In this document: piece by piece, positions 11,935 through 22,470 of the stretch
Position numbering within the stretch: the first letter of the stretch is position 1
How the letters are laid out: the number at the start of each line of letters is the position of its first letter
Assembly: GCF_019956415.1 (NCBI RefSeq)
Contig: NZ_JAHBDK010000108.1
Span: 1-64,000 of the forward strand
Source: Pseudomonas sp. GL-B-19
Lineage (GTDB): Bacteria; Pseudomonadota; Gammaproteobacteria; Pseudomonadales; Pseudomonadaceae
Direction: 5' to 3'
Length of the DNA stretch: 64,000 bases
Notes under the pieces: generated by a model
Told to the model about the DNA's origin: nothing
Databases searched by the model: none
The model's input: only the letters and a program-made list of their open reading frames with translations
Position numbers and translations under genes: made by a program

Positions 11935-14900
11935 TTGAAAGACCTACTGAATTTGCTGAAAAACCAGGGTCAAGTCGAAGAGTTCGACGCCATCCGTATT
12001 GGATTGGCATCGCCTGAGATGATCCGTTCGTGGTCGTTCGGTGAAGTTAAAAAGCCGGAAACCATCAACTACCGTACGTTCAAACCTGAGCGTGATGGCC
12101 TGTTCTGCGCCAAGATCTTTGGCCCGGTAAAGGATTACGAGTGCCTGTGCGGTAAGTACAAGCGCTTGAAGCACCGCGGCGTGATCTGCGAGAAGTGCGG
12201 CGTTGAAGTCGCGCTGGCTAAAGTTCGTCGTGAGCGTATGGCGCACATCGAACTGGCCTCGCCAGTTGCCCACATCTGGTTCCTGAAATCGCTGCCGTCG
12301 CGTATCGGCTTGCTGATGGACATGACCCTGCGTGATATCGAACGCGTTCTCTACTTCGAGAGCTATGTCGTTATCGATCCAGGCATGACCACCCTTGAAA
12401 AAGGTCAGCTGCTCAACGACGAGCAGTACTTCGAAGCGCTGGAAGAGTTCGGCGACGATTTCGATGCCCGCATGGGTGCCGAAGCTGTCCGTGAACTGCT
12501 GCACGCTATCGACCTGGAACACGAGATTGGCCGTCTGCGTGAAGAAATTCCGCAAACCAACTCCGAAACCAAAATCAAGAAGCTGTCCAAGCGTCTGAAG
12601 TTGATGGAAGCCTTCCAGGGTTCCGGCAACCTTCCAGAATGGATGGTGCTGACCGTTCTGCCGGTTCTGCCGCCAGATCTGCGTCCACTGGTCCCGCTGG
12701 ATGGCGGTCGCTTTGCGACTTCCGACCTCAACGATCTGTATCGTCGAGTGATCAACCGTAACAACCGCTTGAAGCGTCTGCTCGATCTGTCCGCTCCGGA
12801 CATCATCGTGCGCAACGAAAAGCGTATGTTGCAGGAAGCCGTCGACGCACTGCTCGACAACGGTCGTCGTGGCCGCGCTATCACGGGTTCCAACAAGCGT
12901 CCTCTGAAATCCTTGGCTGACATGATCAAGGGTAAGCAAGGTCGTTTCCGTCAGAACTTGCTCGGTAAGCGTGTTGACTACTCCGGTCGTTCGGTAATTA
13001 CCGTAGGTCCGACCCTGCGTCTGCACCAGTGCGGTCTGCCGAAGAAAATGGCTCTCGAGCTGTTCAAGCCGTTCATTTTCGGCAAGCTGGAAATGCGTGG
13101 TCTCGCTACCACCATCAAAGCTGCCAAGAAGATGGTCGAGCGCGAGCTGCCGGAAGTTTGGGACGTTCTCGCTGAAGTCATCCGCGAACACCCGGTTCTC
13201 CTCAACCGTGCACCGACCCTTCACCGTCTGGGTATCCAGGCGTTTGAACCGGTACTGATCGAAGGTAAGGCTATCCAGCTGCACCCTCTGGTCTGTGCTG
13301 CGTACAACGCCGACTTCGACGGCGACCAAATGGCCGTGCACGTACCGCTGACACTGGAAGCCCAGTTGGAAGCGCGTGCGTTGATGATGTCGACCAACAA
13401 CATTCTGTCGCCAGCCAACGGTGAGCCAATCATCGTTCCGTCGCAGGACGTTGTATTGGGTCTGTACTACATGACTCGTGAAGCGATCAACGCCAAGGGC
13501 GAAGGTCGTGTGTTCGCGGATCTGCAAGAAGTTGACCGTGTGTTCCGTGCCGGCGAAGCCGCACTGCACGCTAAAGTCAAAGTGCGGATTAACGAAACCG
13601 TTAACGATCGTGATGGTGGCAGCGTCAAGAACACCCGTATCGTCGACACCACTGTCGGCCGTGCGCTGTTGTTCCAGGTTGTTCCACCTGGCCTGTCGTA
13701 TGACGTCGTCAACCAGCCGATGAAGAAAAAAGCGATCTCCAAGCTGATCAACCAGTGCTACCGCGTGGTTGGTTTGAAAGAGACCGTGATCTTCGCTGAC
13801 CAGTTGATGTACACCGGTTTTGCTTATTCGACCATCTCCGGCGTTTCCATCGGTGTTAACGACTTCGTTATCCCGGATGAAAAAGCCCGCATCATCAATG
13901 CTGCTACTGATGAAGTGAAAGAGATCGAAAGTCAGTACGCCTCCGGCCTGGTAACCCAGGGCGAGAAGTACAACAAAGTGATCGACCTTTGGTCCAAGGC
14001 GAACGACGAAGTTTCCAAGGCAATGATGGCCAACCTCTCGAAAGAGAAAGTCATCGACCGCCATGGCGTCGAAGTCGACCAAGAGTCTTTCAACTCGATG
14101 TACATGATGGCCGACTCGGGTGCACGGGGTTCTGCTGCGCAGATCCGTCAGCTCGCCGGTATGCGTGGCCTGATGGCCAAGCCGGACGGTTCCATCATCG
14201 AAACGCCGATTACTGCGAACTTCCGTGAAGGTTTGAGCGTACTTCAGTACTTCATCTCGACTCACGGTGCTCGTAAAGGTTTGGCGGATACCGCGTTGAA
14301 AACTGCGAACTCCGGTTACCTGACTCGTCGTCTGGTAGACGTGGCGCAGGATCTGGTTGTGACCGAGATCGATTGCGGCACCGAGCATGGCCTGGTAATG
14401 ACTCCGCACATTGAAGGCGGTGACGTTGTTGAGCCGCTGGGTGAGCGCGTATTGGGTCGTGTTATTGCCCGTGACGTGTTCAAGCCAGGTACCGAAGAAA
14501 TCATCGTTCCTGCCGGCACACTGGTAGACGAGAAGTGGGTCGAGTTCATCGAGCTGAACAGCATCGATGAAGTGATCGTGCGTTCGCCGATCAGCTGCGA
14601 AACCCGCTACGGCATCTGCGCCAAGTGCTACGGCCGTGACCTGGCTCGTGGTCACCAGGTGAACATCGGTGAAGCGGTCGGCGTTATCGCTGCCCAGTCC
14701 ATCGGTGAGCCGGGTACCCAGCTGACCATGCGTACGTTCCACATCGGTGGTGCGGCAAGCCGGACCTCCGCAGCTGACAGCGTTCAGGTGAAGAATGGCG
14801 GTACCGTCCGTCTGCACAACCTGAAGCACGTTGAGCGAGTGGATGGTTGCCTGGTTGCTGTGTCCCGTTCGGGTGAGCTGGCAATCGCTGATGACTTCGG

Positions 14901-16134
14901 TCGTGAGCGCGAGCGTTACAAGCTGCCGTACGGTGCTGTGATTTCGGTTAAAGAAGGTGACAAGGTCGACGCTGGCGCAATCGTGGCCAAGTGGGATCCG
15001 CACACTCACCCAATCGTTACCGAAATGAAAGGTACCGTGACCTACGTGGGCATGGAAGAAGGCATCACGATCAAGCGTCAGACTGACGAATTGACCGGTA
15101 TGACCAACATTGAAGTACTCGACGCCAAAGACCGTCCAGCTGCCGGTAAAGATATCCGTCCTGCTGTGAAGATGGTTGATGACAACGGCAAGGATCTCTT
15201 GCTGCCGGGTACTGACGTAATTGCTCAGTACTTCCTGCCTGCTAACGCCCTGGTTGGTGTAGCGGATGGCGCGAAGATTGCGATCGGTGATGTTATCGCT
15301 CGTATCCCGCAAGAGACTTCGAAGACCCGTGACATCACCGGTGGTCTGCCACGTGTTGCCGACTTGTTCGAAGCACGTCGTCCGAAAGAAGCCTCGATTC
15401 TGGCTGAAGTCAGCGGCACCATCGCGTTCGGTAAAGAGACCAAAGGCAAGCGCCGTCTGGTTATCACTCCGAACGACGGCACCGATCCGTACGAAGAGCT
15501 GATTCCGAAGTGGCGTCACCTGAACGTCTTCGAAGGCGAACAGGTAAACCGCGGCGAAGTTATCTCCGACGGCCCGAGCGATCCACACGACATCCTGCGT
15601 CTGCTGGGTGTGAGTGCGCTGGCCAAGTACATCGTGAACGAGATCCAGGACGTTTATCGTCTGCAAGGCGTGAAGATCAACGACAAGCACATCGAGACCA
15701 TCCTGCGTCAGATGTTGCGTAAGGTTGAAATCGCTGAATCCGGCGACTCGACTTTCATCAAGGGCGACCAGATGGAGTTGACTCACGTTCTGGTAGAGAA
15801 CGAGCGTCTGGCGGGCGACGAGAAATTCGTTTCCAAGTTCACTCGCGTGTTGCTGGGTATCACCAAGGCGTCGTTGTCCACCGAATCGTTCATCTCGGCG
15901 GCTTCCTTCCAGGAAACCACCCGAGTACTGACCGAGGCGGCGGTAACCGGCAAGCGCGATTACCTGCGCGGCCTGAAAGAAAACGTGGTCGTGGGTCGTC
16001 TGATCCCGGCCGGTACCGGTCTGGCTTATCACAGCGAGCGTAAGCGTCGCCGTGATGCTGACAAACCGTTGCGCGTAAGCGCCAGTGAAGTGGAAGCTGC
16101 ACTGACCGAAGCGCTGAACTCTAGCGGTAACTGA
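11935..16134 (+). CDS. rpoC: RNA polymerase subunit beta'
   Basis: Catalytic subunit carrying the Mg2+-binding loop NADFDGDQMAV; 1399 aa, full length. The N-terminal zinc ribbon (CLCGKYKRLKHRGVICEKCG) and the second zinc site (CETRYGICAKCYG) are intact. The start codon is TTG at 11935, preceded by a strong AGGAGG; no ATG gives the conserved N terminus KDLLNLLKNQ, so the rare start is well supported. It lies 64 bases after rpoB. Confidence 0.98.
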   Translation: MKDLLNLLKNQGQVEEFDAIRIGLASPEMIRSWSFGEVKKPETINYRTFKPERDGLFCAKIFGPVKDYECLCGKYKRLKHRGVICEKCGVEVALAKVRRERMAHIELASPVAHIWFLKSLPSRIGLLMDMTLRDIERVLYFESYVVIDPGMTTLEKGQLLNDEQYFEALEEFGDDFDARMGAEAVRELLHAIDLEHEIGRLREEIPQTNSETKIKKLSKRLKLMEAFQGSGNLPEWMVLTVLPVLPPDLRPLVPLDGGRFATSDLNDLYRRVINRNNRLKRLLDLSAPDIIVRNEKRMLQEAVDALLDNGRRGRAITGSNKRPLKSLADMIKGKQGRFRQNLLGKRVDYSGRSVITVGPTLRLHQCGLPKKMALELFKPFIFGKLEMRGLATTIKAAKKMVERELPEVWDVLAEVIREHPVLLNRAPTLHRLGIQAFEPVLIEGKAIQLHPLVCAAYNADFDGDQMAVHVPLTLEAQLEARALMMSTNNILSPANGEPIIVPSQDVVLGLYYMTREAINAKGEGRVFADLQEVDRVFRAGEAALHAKVKVRINETVNDRDGGSVKNTRIVDTTVGRALLFQVVPPGLSYDVVNQPMKKKAISKLINQCYRVVGLKETVIFADQLMYTGFAYSTISGVSIGVNDFVIPDEKARIINAATDEVKEIESQYASGLVTQGEKYNKVIDLWSKANDEVSKAMMANLSKEKVIDRHGVEVDQESFNSMYMMADSGARGSAAQIRQLAGMRGLMAKPDGSIIETPITANFREGLSVLQYFISTHGARKGLADTALKTANSGYLTRRLVDVAQDLVVTEIDCGTEHGLVMTPHIEGGDVVEPLGERVLGRVIARDVFKPGTEEIIVPAGTLVDEKWVEFIELNSIDEVIVRSPISCETRYGICAKCYGRDLARGHQVNIGEAVGVIAAQSIGEPGTQLTMRTFHIGGAASRTSAADSVQVKNGGTVRLHNLKHVERVDGCLVAVSRSGELAIADDFGRERERYKLPYGAVISVKEGDKVDAGAIVAKWDPHTHPIVTEMKGTVTYVGMEEGITIKRQTDELTGMTNIEVLDAKDRPAAGKDIRPAVKMVDDNGKDLLLPGTDVIAQYFLPANALVGVADGAKIAIGDVIARIPQETSKTRDITGGLPRVADLFEARRPKEASILAEVSGTIAFGKETKGKRRLVITPNDGTDPYEELIPKWRHLNVFEGEQVNRGEVISDGPSDPHDILRLLGVSALAKYIVNEIQDVYRLQGVKINDKHIETILRQMLRKVEIAESGDSTFIKGDQMELTHVLVENERLAGDEKFVSKFTRVLLGITKASLSTESFISAASFQETTRVLTEAAVTGKRDYLRGLKENVVVGRLIPAGTGLAYHSERKRRRDADKPLRVSASEVEAALTEALNSSGN

Positions 16135-16230
16135 GTTCTGCGATAAATGAGCGTAAGGCCCTGACCGCTCCGTTCATCGAATCGAGACAATTTGTCGAGG
16201 TTGGATGGGTGGAGAGGTCGGGGCCTTGCC

Positions 16231-16259
16231 TTGACTGGGGGCAAGATCCTCTTTAGACT
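16231..16259 (+). promoter_or_regulatory. Candidate sigma-70 promoter of the str operon
   Basis: TTGACT at 16231-16236 and TAGACT at 16254-16259 are spaced 17 bases apart, 91 bases before rpsL. Placed as expected for rpsL-rpsG-fusA-tufA; read by eye only. Confidence 0.55.
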
Positions 16260-16350
16260 CTTGTACCCCTAAATTTGGCGGGAATTCGTTCCTGCCATTT
16301 TGCTTTTCTTGCAAGACAATAGCGTCGCAAGACAACAGTGGAGCTAGTAG

Positions 16351-16722
16351 ATGGCAACTATCAACCAGCTGGTACGTCAGCCGCGTAAGCGTATCGTCGA
16401 GAAATCCGACGTACCTGCGCTGCAGAACTGCCCGCAACGTCGTGGCGTATGCACCCGTGTGTATACCACCACGCCGAAAAAACCTAACTCGGCACTGCGT
16501 AAAGTATGCCGTGTGCGTCTGACCAACGGTTTCGAGGTTTCCTCGTACATCGGCGGTGAAGGCCACAACCTGCAAGAGCACAGCGTGGTACTGATCCGCG
16601 GCGGTCGTGTAAAAGACTTGCCAGGTGTTCGTTACCACACCGTACGCGGTTCTTTGGATACTTCCGGCGTTAAAGGTCGTAACCAGGGTCGTTCGAAGTA
16701 CGGTACCAAGAAGCCTAAGTAG
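16351..16722 (+). CDS. rpsL: 30S ribosomal protein S12
   Basis: Decoding-centre protein, 123 aa. K43 (TTTPKKPNS) and K88 (RVKDLPG) are present, so the allele looks streptomycin-sensitive. D89, the residue methylthiolated by RimO in E. coli, is also present; a YcaO homologue, reported to assist that modification in E. coli, is encoded at about 49 kb. First gene of the str operon. Confidence 0.98.
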   Translation: MATINQLVRQPRKRIVEKSDVPALQNCPQRRGVCTRVYTTTPKKPNSALRKVCRVRLTNGFEVSSYIGGEGHNLQEHSVVLIRGGRVKDLPGVRYHTVRGSLDTSGVKGRNQGRSKYGTKKPK

Positions 16723-16840
16723 TAGCGGCTTTTTGTAAAAACTGATTTTCTATTTTTCTGAGTCGATAAGAGTAAGGTCGGAGGCGTCCCGCAAGGGCAC
16801 CGATTCCGAGCGAACCTGAAGACCGTTTGAGGGCTTATCC

Positions 16841-17311
16841 ATGCCAAGAAGACGCGTAGCAGCCAAGCGCGAAGTGCTTGACGATCCAAAGTACGGCAGC
16901 CAGATCCTGGCCAAGTTCATGAACCACGTAATGGAAAGCGGCAAGAAAGCCGTTGCCGAACGTATCGTTTATGGCGCGCTGGAAAAAGTTAAAGAACGCA
17001 AGAACAGCGATCCCCTGGAAATCTTCGAGAAAGCTCTCGACGCCATCGCTCCGCTGGTCGAAGTAAAGTCGCGCCGTGTAGGCGGTGCTACTTACCAGGT
17101 TCCGGTCGAAGTTCGTCCGTCCCGTCGTAACGCTCTGGCAATGCGCTGGTTGGTAGACTTCGCCCGCAAGCGCGGCGAGAAGTCTATGGCTCTGCGTTTG
17201 GCTGGCGAACTGTTGGACGCCGCTGAAGGTAAAGGTGCTGCAGTTAAGAAGCGTGAAGACGTGCACCGTATGGCTGAAGCCAACAAGGCTTTCTCGCACT
17301 ACCGCTTCTAA
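16841..17311 (+). CDS. rpsG: 30S ribosomal protein S7
   Basis: Primary 16S-binding protein that nucleates the 30S head and, in E. coli, autoregulates the str operon. At 156 aa it has the normal length; [12 protein letters not shown] and the central [19 protein letters not shown] are typical. ATG at 16841, 118 bases after rpsL. Confidence 0.97.
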
Positions 17312-17341
17312 TTTTAGCGTCACTAATTTTGCGAGGGCTTT

Positions 17342-19447
17342 ATGGCTCGTACAACACCGATTAATCGCTACCGTAACATTGGTATCGTTGCACACGTGGA
17401 TGCTGGTAAAACCACCACCACCGAGCGCGTCCTTTTTTACACTGGCAAAAGTCACAAGATGGGCGAGGTGCATGACGGCGCCGCGACCACAGACTGGATG
17501 GTGCAGGAGCAGGAGCGTGGTATTACCATTACTTCTGCTGCTATTACCGCCTTCTGGCAGGGTTCCGAGAAGCAGCACAAAGACCAATACCGTTTTAACG
17601 TCATCGACACCCCGGGCCACGTAGACTTCACTATTGAAGTTGAGCGTTCCCTGCGTGTTCTCGACGGCGCGGTCGTTGTGTTCTGCGGTACCTCGGGTGT
17701 TGAGCCTCAGTCGGAAACCGTATGGCGTCAAGCCAACAAGTACGGTGTTCCACGTCTTGTTTACGTAAACAAGATGGACCGTGCTGGTGCGAACTTCCTG
17801 CGCGTGATCGGTCAGATCAAGCAGCGTCTGGGTCATACCCCGGTGCCGATCCAGTTGGCTATCGGTTCCGAAGACAATTTCCAGGGTCAGATCGATCTGT
17901 TGGCCATGGAAGCTGTTTACTGGAACGATGCTGACAAAGGCATGGTTCCACGTCGCGAGCCTATCCCTGCTGAACTGCAGGAACTGGCTAACGAGTGGCG
18001 CGGCAACATGGTTGAGGCTGCGGCCGAAGCCAGCGAAGAGCTGATGAACAAGTACCTCGAAGGTGAAGAGCTCACCAACGCGGAAATCAAGGCCGCTCTG
18101 CGTCAGCGTACTATCGCTGGTGAGATCGTTCTGGCTGTTTGCGGTTCTTCCTTCAAGAACAAGGGTGTTCCCCTGGTTCTCGACGCCGTTATCGACTACC
18201 TGCCTGCTCCTACCGACATTCCTGCCATCAAGGGTACTGACCCGGATGACGAGACCAAGGAAATGGAGCGTCACGCAGACGACAGCGAGCCGTTCTCGGC
18301 TCTGGCGTTCAAGATCGCTACCGACCCATTCGTGGGTACCTTGACCTTTGTTCGAGTTTACTCGGGCGTGTTGGCCTCCGGCGACGGCGTGATCAACTCG
18401 GTTAAAGGCAAGAAAGAGCGCGTGGGTCGTATGGTGCAAATGCACGCAAACGCCCGTGAAGAAATCAAGGAAGTACGCGCTGGTGACATCGCGGCCTTGA
18501 TCGGCATGAAGGACGTCACCACTGGTGAGACTTTGTGCAACGCTGACAAGCCAATCATCCTGGTTCGCATGGACTTCCCGGAGCCGGTTATTTCGGTTGC
18601 CGTAGAGCCTAAGACCAAGGATGACCAGGAAAAAATGGGTATCGCTCTGGGCAAGCTTGCTCAGGAAGATCCATCTTTCCGCGTCAAAACCGATGAAGAG
18701 ACTGGTCAAACGATCATCTCCGGCATGGGCGAGCTGCACCTGGACATCCTGGTTGACCGGATGCGCCGTGAGTTCAACGTCGAAGCCAACATTGGTAAGC
18801 CTCAGGTTTCCTATCGTGAGCGCATCACGAAGAACTGTGAAATCGAAGGCAAATTCGTTCGTCAATCCGGCGGTCGTGGCCAGTTCGGCCATTGCTGGAT
18901 TCGTTTTGCTCCTGCTGACGAAGGTCAGGAAGGTCTGCAATTCGTGAACGAAGTCGTGGGTGGTGTGGTTCCTAAGGAATACATCCCGGCGATCCAGAAG
19001 GGTATCGAAGAGCAGATGAAGAACGGCGTTGTTGCCGGCTATCCGCTGATCGGCCTGAAGGCTACCGTGTTTGATGGTTCTTACCACGACGTCGACTCCA
19101 ACGAGATGGCGTTTAAGGTGGCTGCTTCCATGGCGACCAAGCAACTGGCCCAGAAGGGCGGTGGTGAGTTGCTTGAGCCGATCATGGCGGTAGAGGTTGT
19201 TACGCCTGAAGACTATATGGGTGACGTGATGGGCGACCTTAACCGTCGTCGCGGCATGATTTTGGGTATGGAAGACACGGTCTCCGGCAAAGTAATTCGC
19301 GCCGAAGTTCCGCTGGGCGAGATGTTCGGTTATGCGACCGACGTTCGTTCCATGTCCCAGGGTCGCGCAAGCTACTCTATGGAATTCAAAAAATACAATA
19401 CGGCTCCGTCGCACATCGTCGAAACCGTTACCAAAAAACAAGGCTGA
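17342..19447 (+). CDS. fusA: Elongation factor G
   Basis: Translocation GTPase, 701 aa. Motifs in order: P-loop AHVDAGKTT (about 17-25), switch region QERGITITSAA, DTPGHVDF, NKMDR; domain IV carries the conserved SGGRGQFGHCWI-type segment. It lies 30 bases after rpsG and 30 bases before tufA, the standard str order. Confidence 0.98.
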   Translation: MARTTPINRYRNIGIVAHVDAGKTTTTERVLFYTGKSHKMGEVHDGAATTDWMVQEQERGITITSAAITAFWQGSEKQHKDQYRFNVIDTPGHVDFTIEVERSLRVLDGAVVVFCGTSGVEPQSETVWRQANKYGVPRLVYVNKMDRAGANFLRVIGQIKQRLGHTPVPIQLAIGSEDNFQGQIDLLAMEAVYWNDADKGMVPRREPIPAELQELANEWRGNMVEAAAEASEELMNKYLEGEELTNAEIKAALRQRTIAGEIVLAVCGSSFKNKGVPLVLDAVIDYLPAPTDIPAIKGTDPDDETKEMERHADDSEPFSALAFKIATDPFVGTLTFVRVYSGVLASGDGVINSVKGKKERVGRMVQMHANAREEIKEVRAGDIAALIGMKDVTTGETLCNADKPIILVRMDFPEPVISVAVEPKTKDDQEKMGIALGKLAQEDPSFRVKTDEETGQTIISGMGELHLDILVDRMRREFNVEANIGKPQVSYRERITKNCEIEGKFVRQSGGRGQFGHCWIRFAPADEGQEGLQFVNEVVGGVVPKEYIPAIQKGIEEQMKNGVVAGYPLIGLKATVFDGSYHDVDSNEMAFKVAASMATKQLAQKGGGELLEPIMAVEVVTPEDYMGDVMGDLNRRRGMILGMEDTVSGKVIRAEVPLGEMFGYATDVRSMSQGRASYSMEFKKYNTAPSHIVETVTKKQG

Positions 19448-19477
19448 TTCAGTCCTTTAGGCAAGGAGTTAATTGTC

Positions 19478-20671
19478 GTGGCTAAAGAAAAATTTGATCG
19501 TTCCCTACCGCACGTCAACGTTGGCACCATCGGTCACGTTGACCACGGTAAAACCACTCTGACTGCTGCTCTGACTCGTGTTTGCTCCGAGGTTTTCGGT
19601 TCGGCAATCGTTGATTTCGATAAAATCGACAGCGCGCCAGAAGAAAAAGCTCGTGGTATCACCATCAACACCGCGCACGTCGAGTACAACTCGAAGATCC
19701 GTCACTACGCTCACGTTGACTGCCCAGGTCACGCTGACTATGTGAAGAACATGATCACCGGTGCTGCCCAGATGGACGGCGCTATCCTGGTTTGCTCGGC
19801 CGCTGATGGTCCGATGCCGCAAACCCGTGAGCACATCCTGTTGTCCCGTCAGGTAGGCGTTCCGTACATCGTGGTTTTCCTGAACAAGGCTGACCTGGTA
19901 GACGACGCTGAGCTGCTGGAACTGGTTGAGATGGAAGTGCGCGATCTGCTGAGCACTTACGACTTCCCAGGCGACGACACTCCGATCATCATCGGTTCCG
20001 CTCGTATGGCTCTGGAAGGCAAAGACGACAACGAAATGGGCACCACTGCCGTTCGTAAACTGGTTGAAACTCTGGACAGCTACATCCCAGAACCAGTTCG
20101 TCTGACCGACAAGCCGTTCCTGATGCCAATCGAAGACGTATTCTCGATCTCAGGTCGCGGTACTGTTGTGACTGGTCGTATCGAGCGCGGTATCGTTCGC
20201 GTACAAGATCCGCTGGAAATCGTTGGTCTGCGTGACACTACCGTCACCACCTGCACCGGTGTTGAAATGTTCCGTAAGCTGCTCGACGAAGGTCGTGCTG
20301 GCGAGAACTGCGGCGTGCTGCTGCGCGGCACCAAGCGTGACGACGTTGAGCGTGGCCAGGTTCTGGTTAAGCCGGGTTCGGTTAAGCCGCACACCAAGTT
20401 CACCGCAGAAGTTTACGTTCTGAGCAAGGAAGAAGGCGGTCGTCATACTCCGTTCTTCAAAGGCTACCGTCCACAGTTCTACTTCCGTACGACTGACGTG
20501 ACTGGTAACTGCGAGCTGCCAGAAGGCGTTGAAATGGTAATGCCAGGTGACAACATTCAGATGACTGTTACCCTGATCAAAACCATCGCGATGGAAGATG
20601 GTCTGCGTTTCGCTATCCGTGAAGGCGGTCGTACCGTCGGCGCTGGCGTCGTAGCCAAAATCATCGAGTAA
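19478..20671 (+). CDS. tufA: Elongation factor Tu, second copy
   Basis: Same 397-aa product as the copy at 2914; the translations look identical. This copy starts with GTG at 19478 (the first copy uses ATG) and has a clear AAGGAG upstream. Last gene of the str operon; a strong terminator follows 30 bases later. The near-identity of two genes 16 kb apart fits concerted evolution by gene conversion. Confidence 0.98.
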   Translation: MAKEKFDRSLPHVNVGTIGHVDHGKTTLTAALTRVCSEVFGSAIVDFDKIDSAPEEKARGITINTAHVEYNSKIRHYAHVDCPGHADYVKNMITGAAQMDGAILVCSAADGPMPQTREHILLSRQVGVPYIVVFLNKADLVDDAELLELVEMEVRDLLSTYDFPGDDTPIIIGSARMALEGKDDNEMGTTAVRKLVETLDSYIPEPVRLTDKPFLMPIEDVFSISGRGTVVTGRIERGIVRVQDPLEIVGLRDTTVTTCTGVEMFRKLLDEGRAGENCGVLLRGTKRDDVERGQVLVKPGSVKPHTKFTAEVYVLSKEEGGRHTPFFKGYRPQFYFRTTDVTGNCELPEGVEMVMPGDNIQMTVTLIKTIAMEDGLRFAIREGGRTVGAGVVAKIIE

Positions 20672-20700
20672 GCTCTTTTTGAGTAAGCTTTGATGACTTG

Positions 20701-20730
20701 AAAAAGCCCCCGCTCAGCGGGGGCTTTTTT
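20701..20730 (+). terminator. Terminator of the str operon
   Basis: Thirteen-bp stem (AAAAAGCCCCCGC at 20701-20713 with GCGGGGGCTTTTT at 20717-20729), TCA loop and T-tract. It directly precedes the S10 promoter. Confidence 0.95.
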
Positions 20731-20736
20731 ATTGGG

Positions 20737-20765
20737 TTGACACCTATCTGGGGCGTCTATAGAAT
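20737..20765 (+). promoter_or_regulatory. Sigma-70 promoter of the S10 operon
   Basis: TTGACA at 20737-20742 and TAGAAT at 20760-20765, exactly 17 bases apart, 62 bases before rpsJ. The TAGAAT -10 matches that of the tRNA-tufB promoter. The leader is short, so an E. coli-like long S10 leader with L4-controlled attenuation is not evident. Confidence 0.88.
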
Positions 20766-20827
20766 TGCGCCTCCTTTTAACGGGCGTATTGCGCTCGGTG
20801 GGAATAGCAGCCGGAGTCTGAAATCCA

Positions 20828-21139
20828 ATGCAAAATCAGCAAATCCGTATCAGGTTGAAGGCTTTTGACCATCGCCTGATCGACCAATCCACCCAGGAAA
20901 TCGTGGAAACCGCGAAACGTACTGGTGCTCAAGTGCGTGGTCCAATTCCACTGCCTACCCGTAAAGAGCGGTTCACCGTTCTGGTCTCCCCGCACGTCAA
21001 CAAAGACGCGCGTGACCAGTACGAGATCCGTACTCATAAGCGCGTTCTGGACATCGTCCAGCCAACGGATAAAACCGTTGATGCTCTTATGAAGCTTGAT
21101 CTTGCGGCCGGTGTGGAAGTGCAGATCAGCCTCGGCTAA
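20828..21139 (+). CDS. rpsJ: 30S ribosomal protein S10 (NusE)
   Basis: 30S head protein that also acts as NusE in antitermination and contacts NusG. The 103-aa sequence has the typical [19 protein letters not shown] start. First gene of the S10 operon, reading through rpsQ. Confidence 0.98.
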
Positions 21140-21219
21140 GACTCGGTCTTAGTCGTGTAACGCTCTGAAATGGGCGGCCATAGCGGGTGAAAGCCCCGTA
21201 CACTCATGAGGTTTACAAC

Positions 21220-21855
21220 ATGACTATTGGTGTAGTCGGTCGTAAATGCGGTATGACCCGTATTTTCACCGAAGAAGGTGTCTCCATTCCGGTCACGGTC
21301 ATTGAGATCGAACCGAATCGCGTCACCCAGTTCAAAACTGAAGAGACCGATGGCTACCGTGCAGTGCAAGTCACTGTAGGCGAGCGTCGTGCTTCGCGTG
21401 TTACAGCTGCTCAAGCTGGCCACTTCGCTAAGGCGAACGTTGCCGCTGGTCGTACCGTAATGGAATTCCGTCTTGAAGAAGGCGAGTACCAGGCCGGCGA
21501 TCTGATCAACGCTGAAATCTTCGCTGCTGGTCAACTGGTTGATGTAACCGGTCAGTCCAAGGGTAAAGGCTTCCAGGGTACGATCAAGCGTTGGAACTTC
21601 CGCGGGCAAGATAATACCCACGGTAACTCCGTGTCCCACCGCGTTCCAGGCTCTATCGGCCAGTGCCAGACTCCTGGTCGTGTATTCAAGGGCAAAAAAA
21701 TGTCCGGTCATATGGGCGCTGAGCGCGTGACCGTGCAGTCCCTCGAAGTAGTGCGCGTGGACGCTGAACGCAATCTGTTGTTGGTCAAGGGCGCTGTTCC
21801 TGGCGCTACTGGCGGCAACTTGGTTGTACGTCCAGCAGCCAAGGCTCGCGGTTAA
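21220..21855 (+). CDS. rplC: 50S ribosomal protein L3
   Basis: Binds the 23S 3' domain near the peptidyl-transferase centre. I start at ATG 21220 (211 aa, MTIGVVGRKCGMTRIF) since MTIG is the family N terminus; an in-frame ATG at 21187 adds 11 unlikely residues. The central loop WNFRGQDNTHGNS with a Q that is methylated in E. coli L3 is present. Confidence 0.96.
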   Translation: MTIGVVGRKCGMTRIFTEEGVSIPVTVIEIEPNRVTQFKTEETDGYRAVQVTVGERRASRVTAAQAGHFAKANVAAGRTVMEFRLEEGEYQAGDLINAEIFAAGQLVDVTGQSKGKGFQGTIKRWNFRGQDNTHGNSVSHRVPGSIGQCQTPGRVFKGKKMSGHMGAERVTVQSLEVVRVDAERNLLLVKGAVPGATGGNLVVRPAAKARG

Positions 21856-21867
21856 GGGGAAGCTGAC

Positions 21868-22470
21868 ATGCAATTAAATGTAAATGACGCTCAAGCGATC
21901 GAAGTTTCCGAACTGACATTTGGCGGCGAATTCAACGAGACGCTGGTTCACCAAGCAGTCGTGGCCTACATGGCCGGCGGCCGTCAGGGTTCCAAGCAGC
22001 AAAAGACCCGTTCCGACGTTCGTGGTGGCGGTAAGCGCCCATGGCGTCAGAAAGGTACTGGCCGTGCTCGTGCCGGTACTATCCGTAGCCCAATCTGGCG
22101 TGGCGGCGGTACCACTTTCGCAGCTCGTCCTCAGGATCACACCCAGAAGCTGAACAAGAAGATGTATCGCGCAGCAATGCGTTCCATCCTTGCTGAGCTG
22201 GTGCGTACTGATCGTCTGGTTGTGGTTCAGGACTTCGCTGTTGATGCACCGAAGACCAAAGATCTGCTGAACAAACTGACTGGCATGGGCTTGACTGACG
22301 TCTTGATCGTGTCTGAAGTCGTTGATCAGAACCTGTACCTGGCTGCTCGTAACCTGCCACACGTTGATGTGCGTGACGTGCAGGGTTCCGATCCAGTTAG
22401 TCTGATCGCATACGACAAGGTGTTGATCACCGTGTCGGCCGTGAAGAAATTCGAGGAGCTGCTGGGATGA
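21868..22470 (+). CDS. rplD: 50S ribosomal protein L4
   Basis: Large-subunit protein whose extended loop lines the exit tunnel; in E. coli it also represses the S10 operon. At 200 aa it has the normal length. The tunnel loop [20 protein letters not shown] (about 50-70) is intact. It overlaps rplW by four bases (ATGA), so translation is coupled. Confidence 0.97.

Noticed and set aside
11944..16032. 1362-aa minus-strand ORF opposite rpoC
   Set aside because: Same antisense effect; no domain or initiation signal seen.
16835..19441. 868-aa minus-strand ORF opposite rpsG and fusA
   Set aside because: Spans two plus-strand genes and has no recognisable family.
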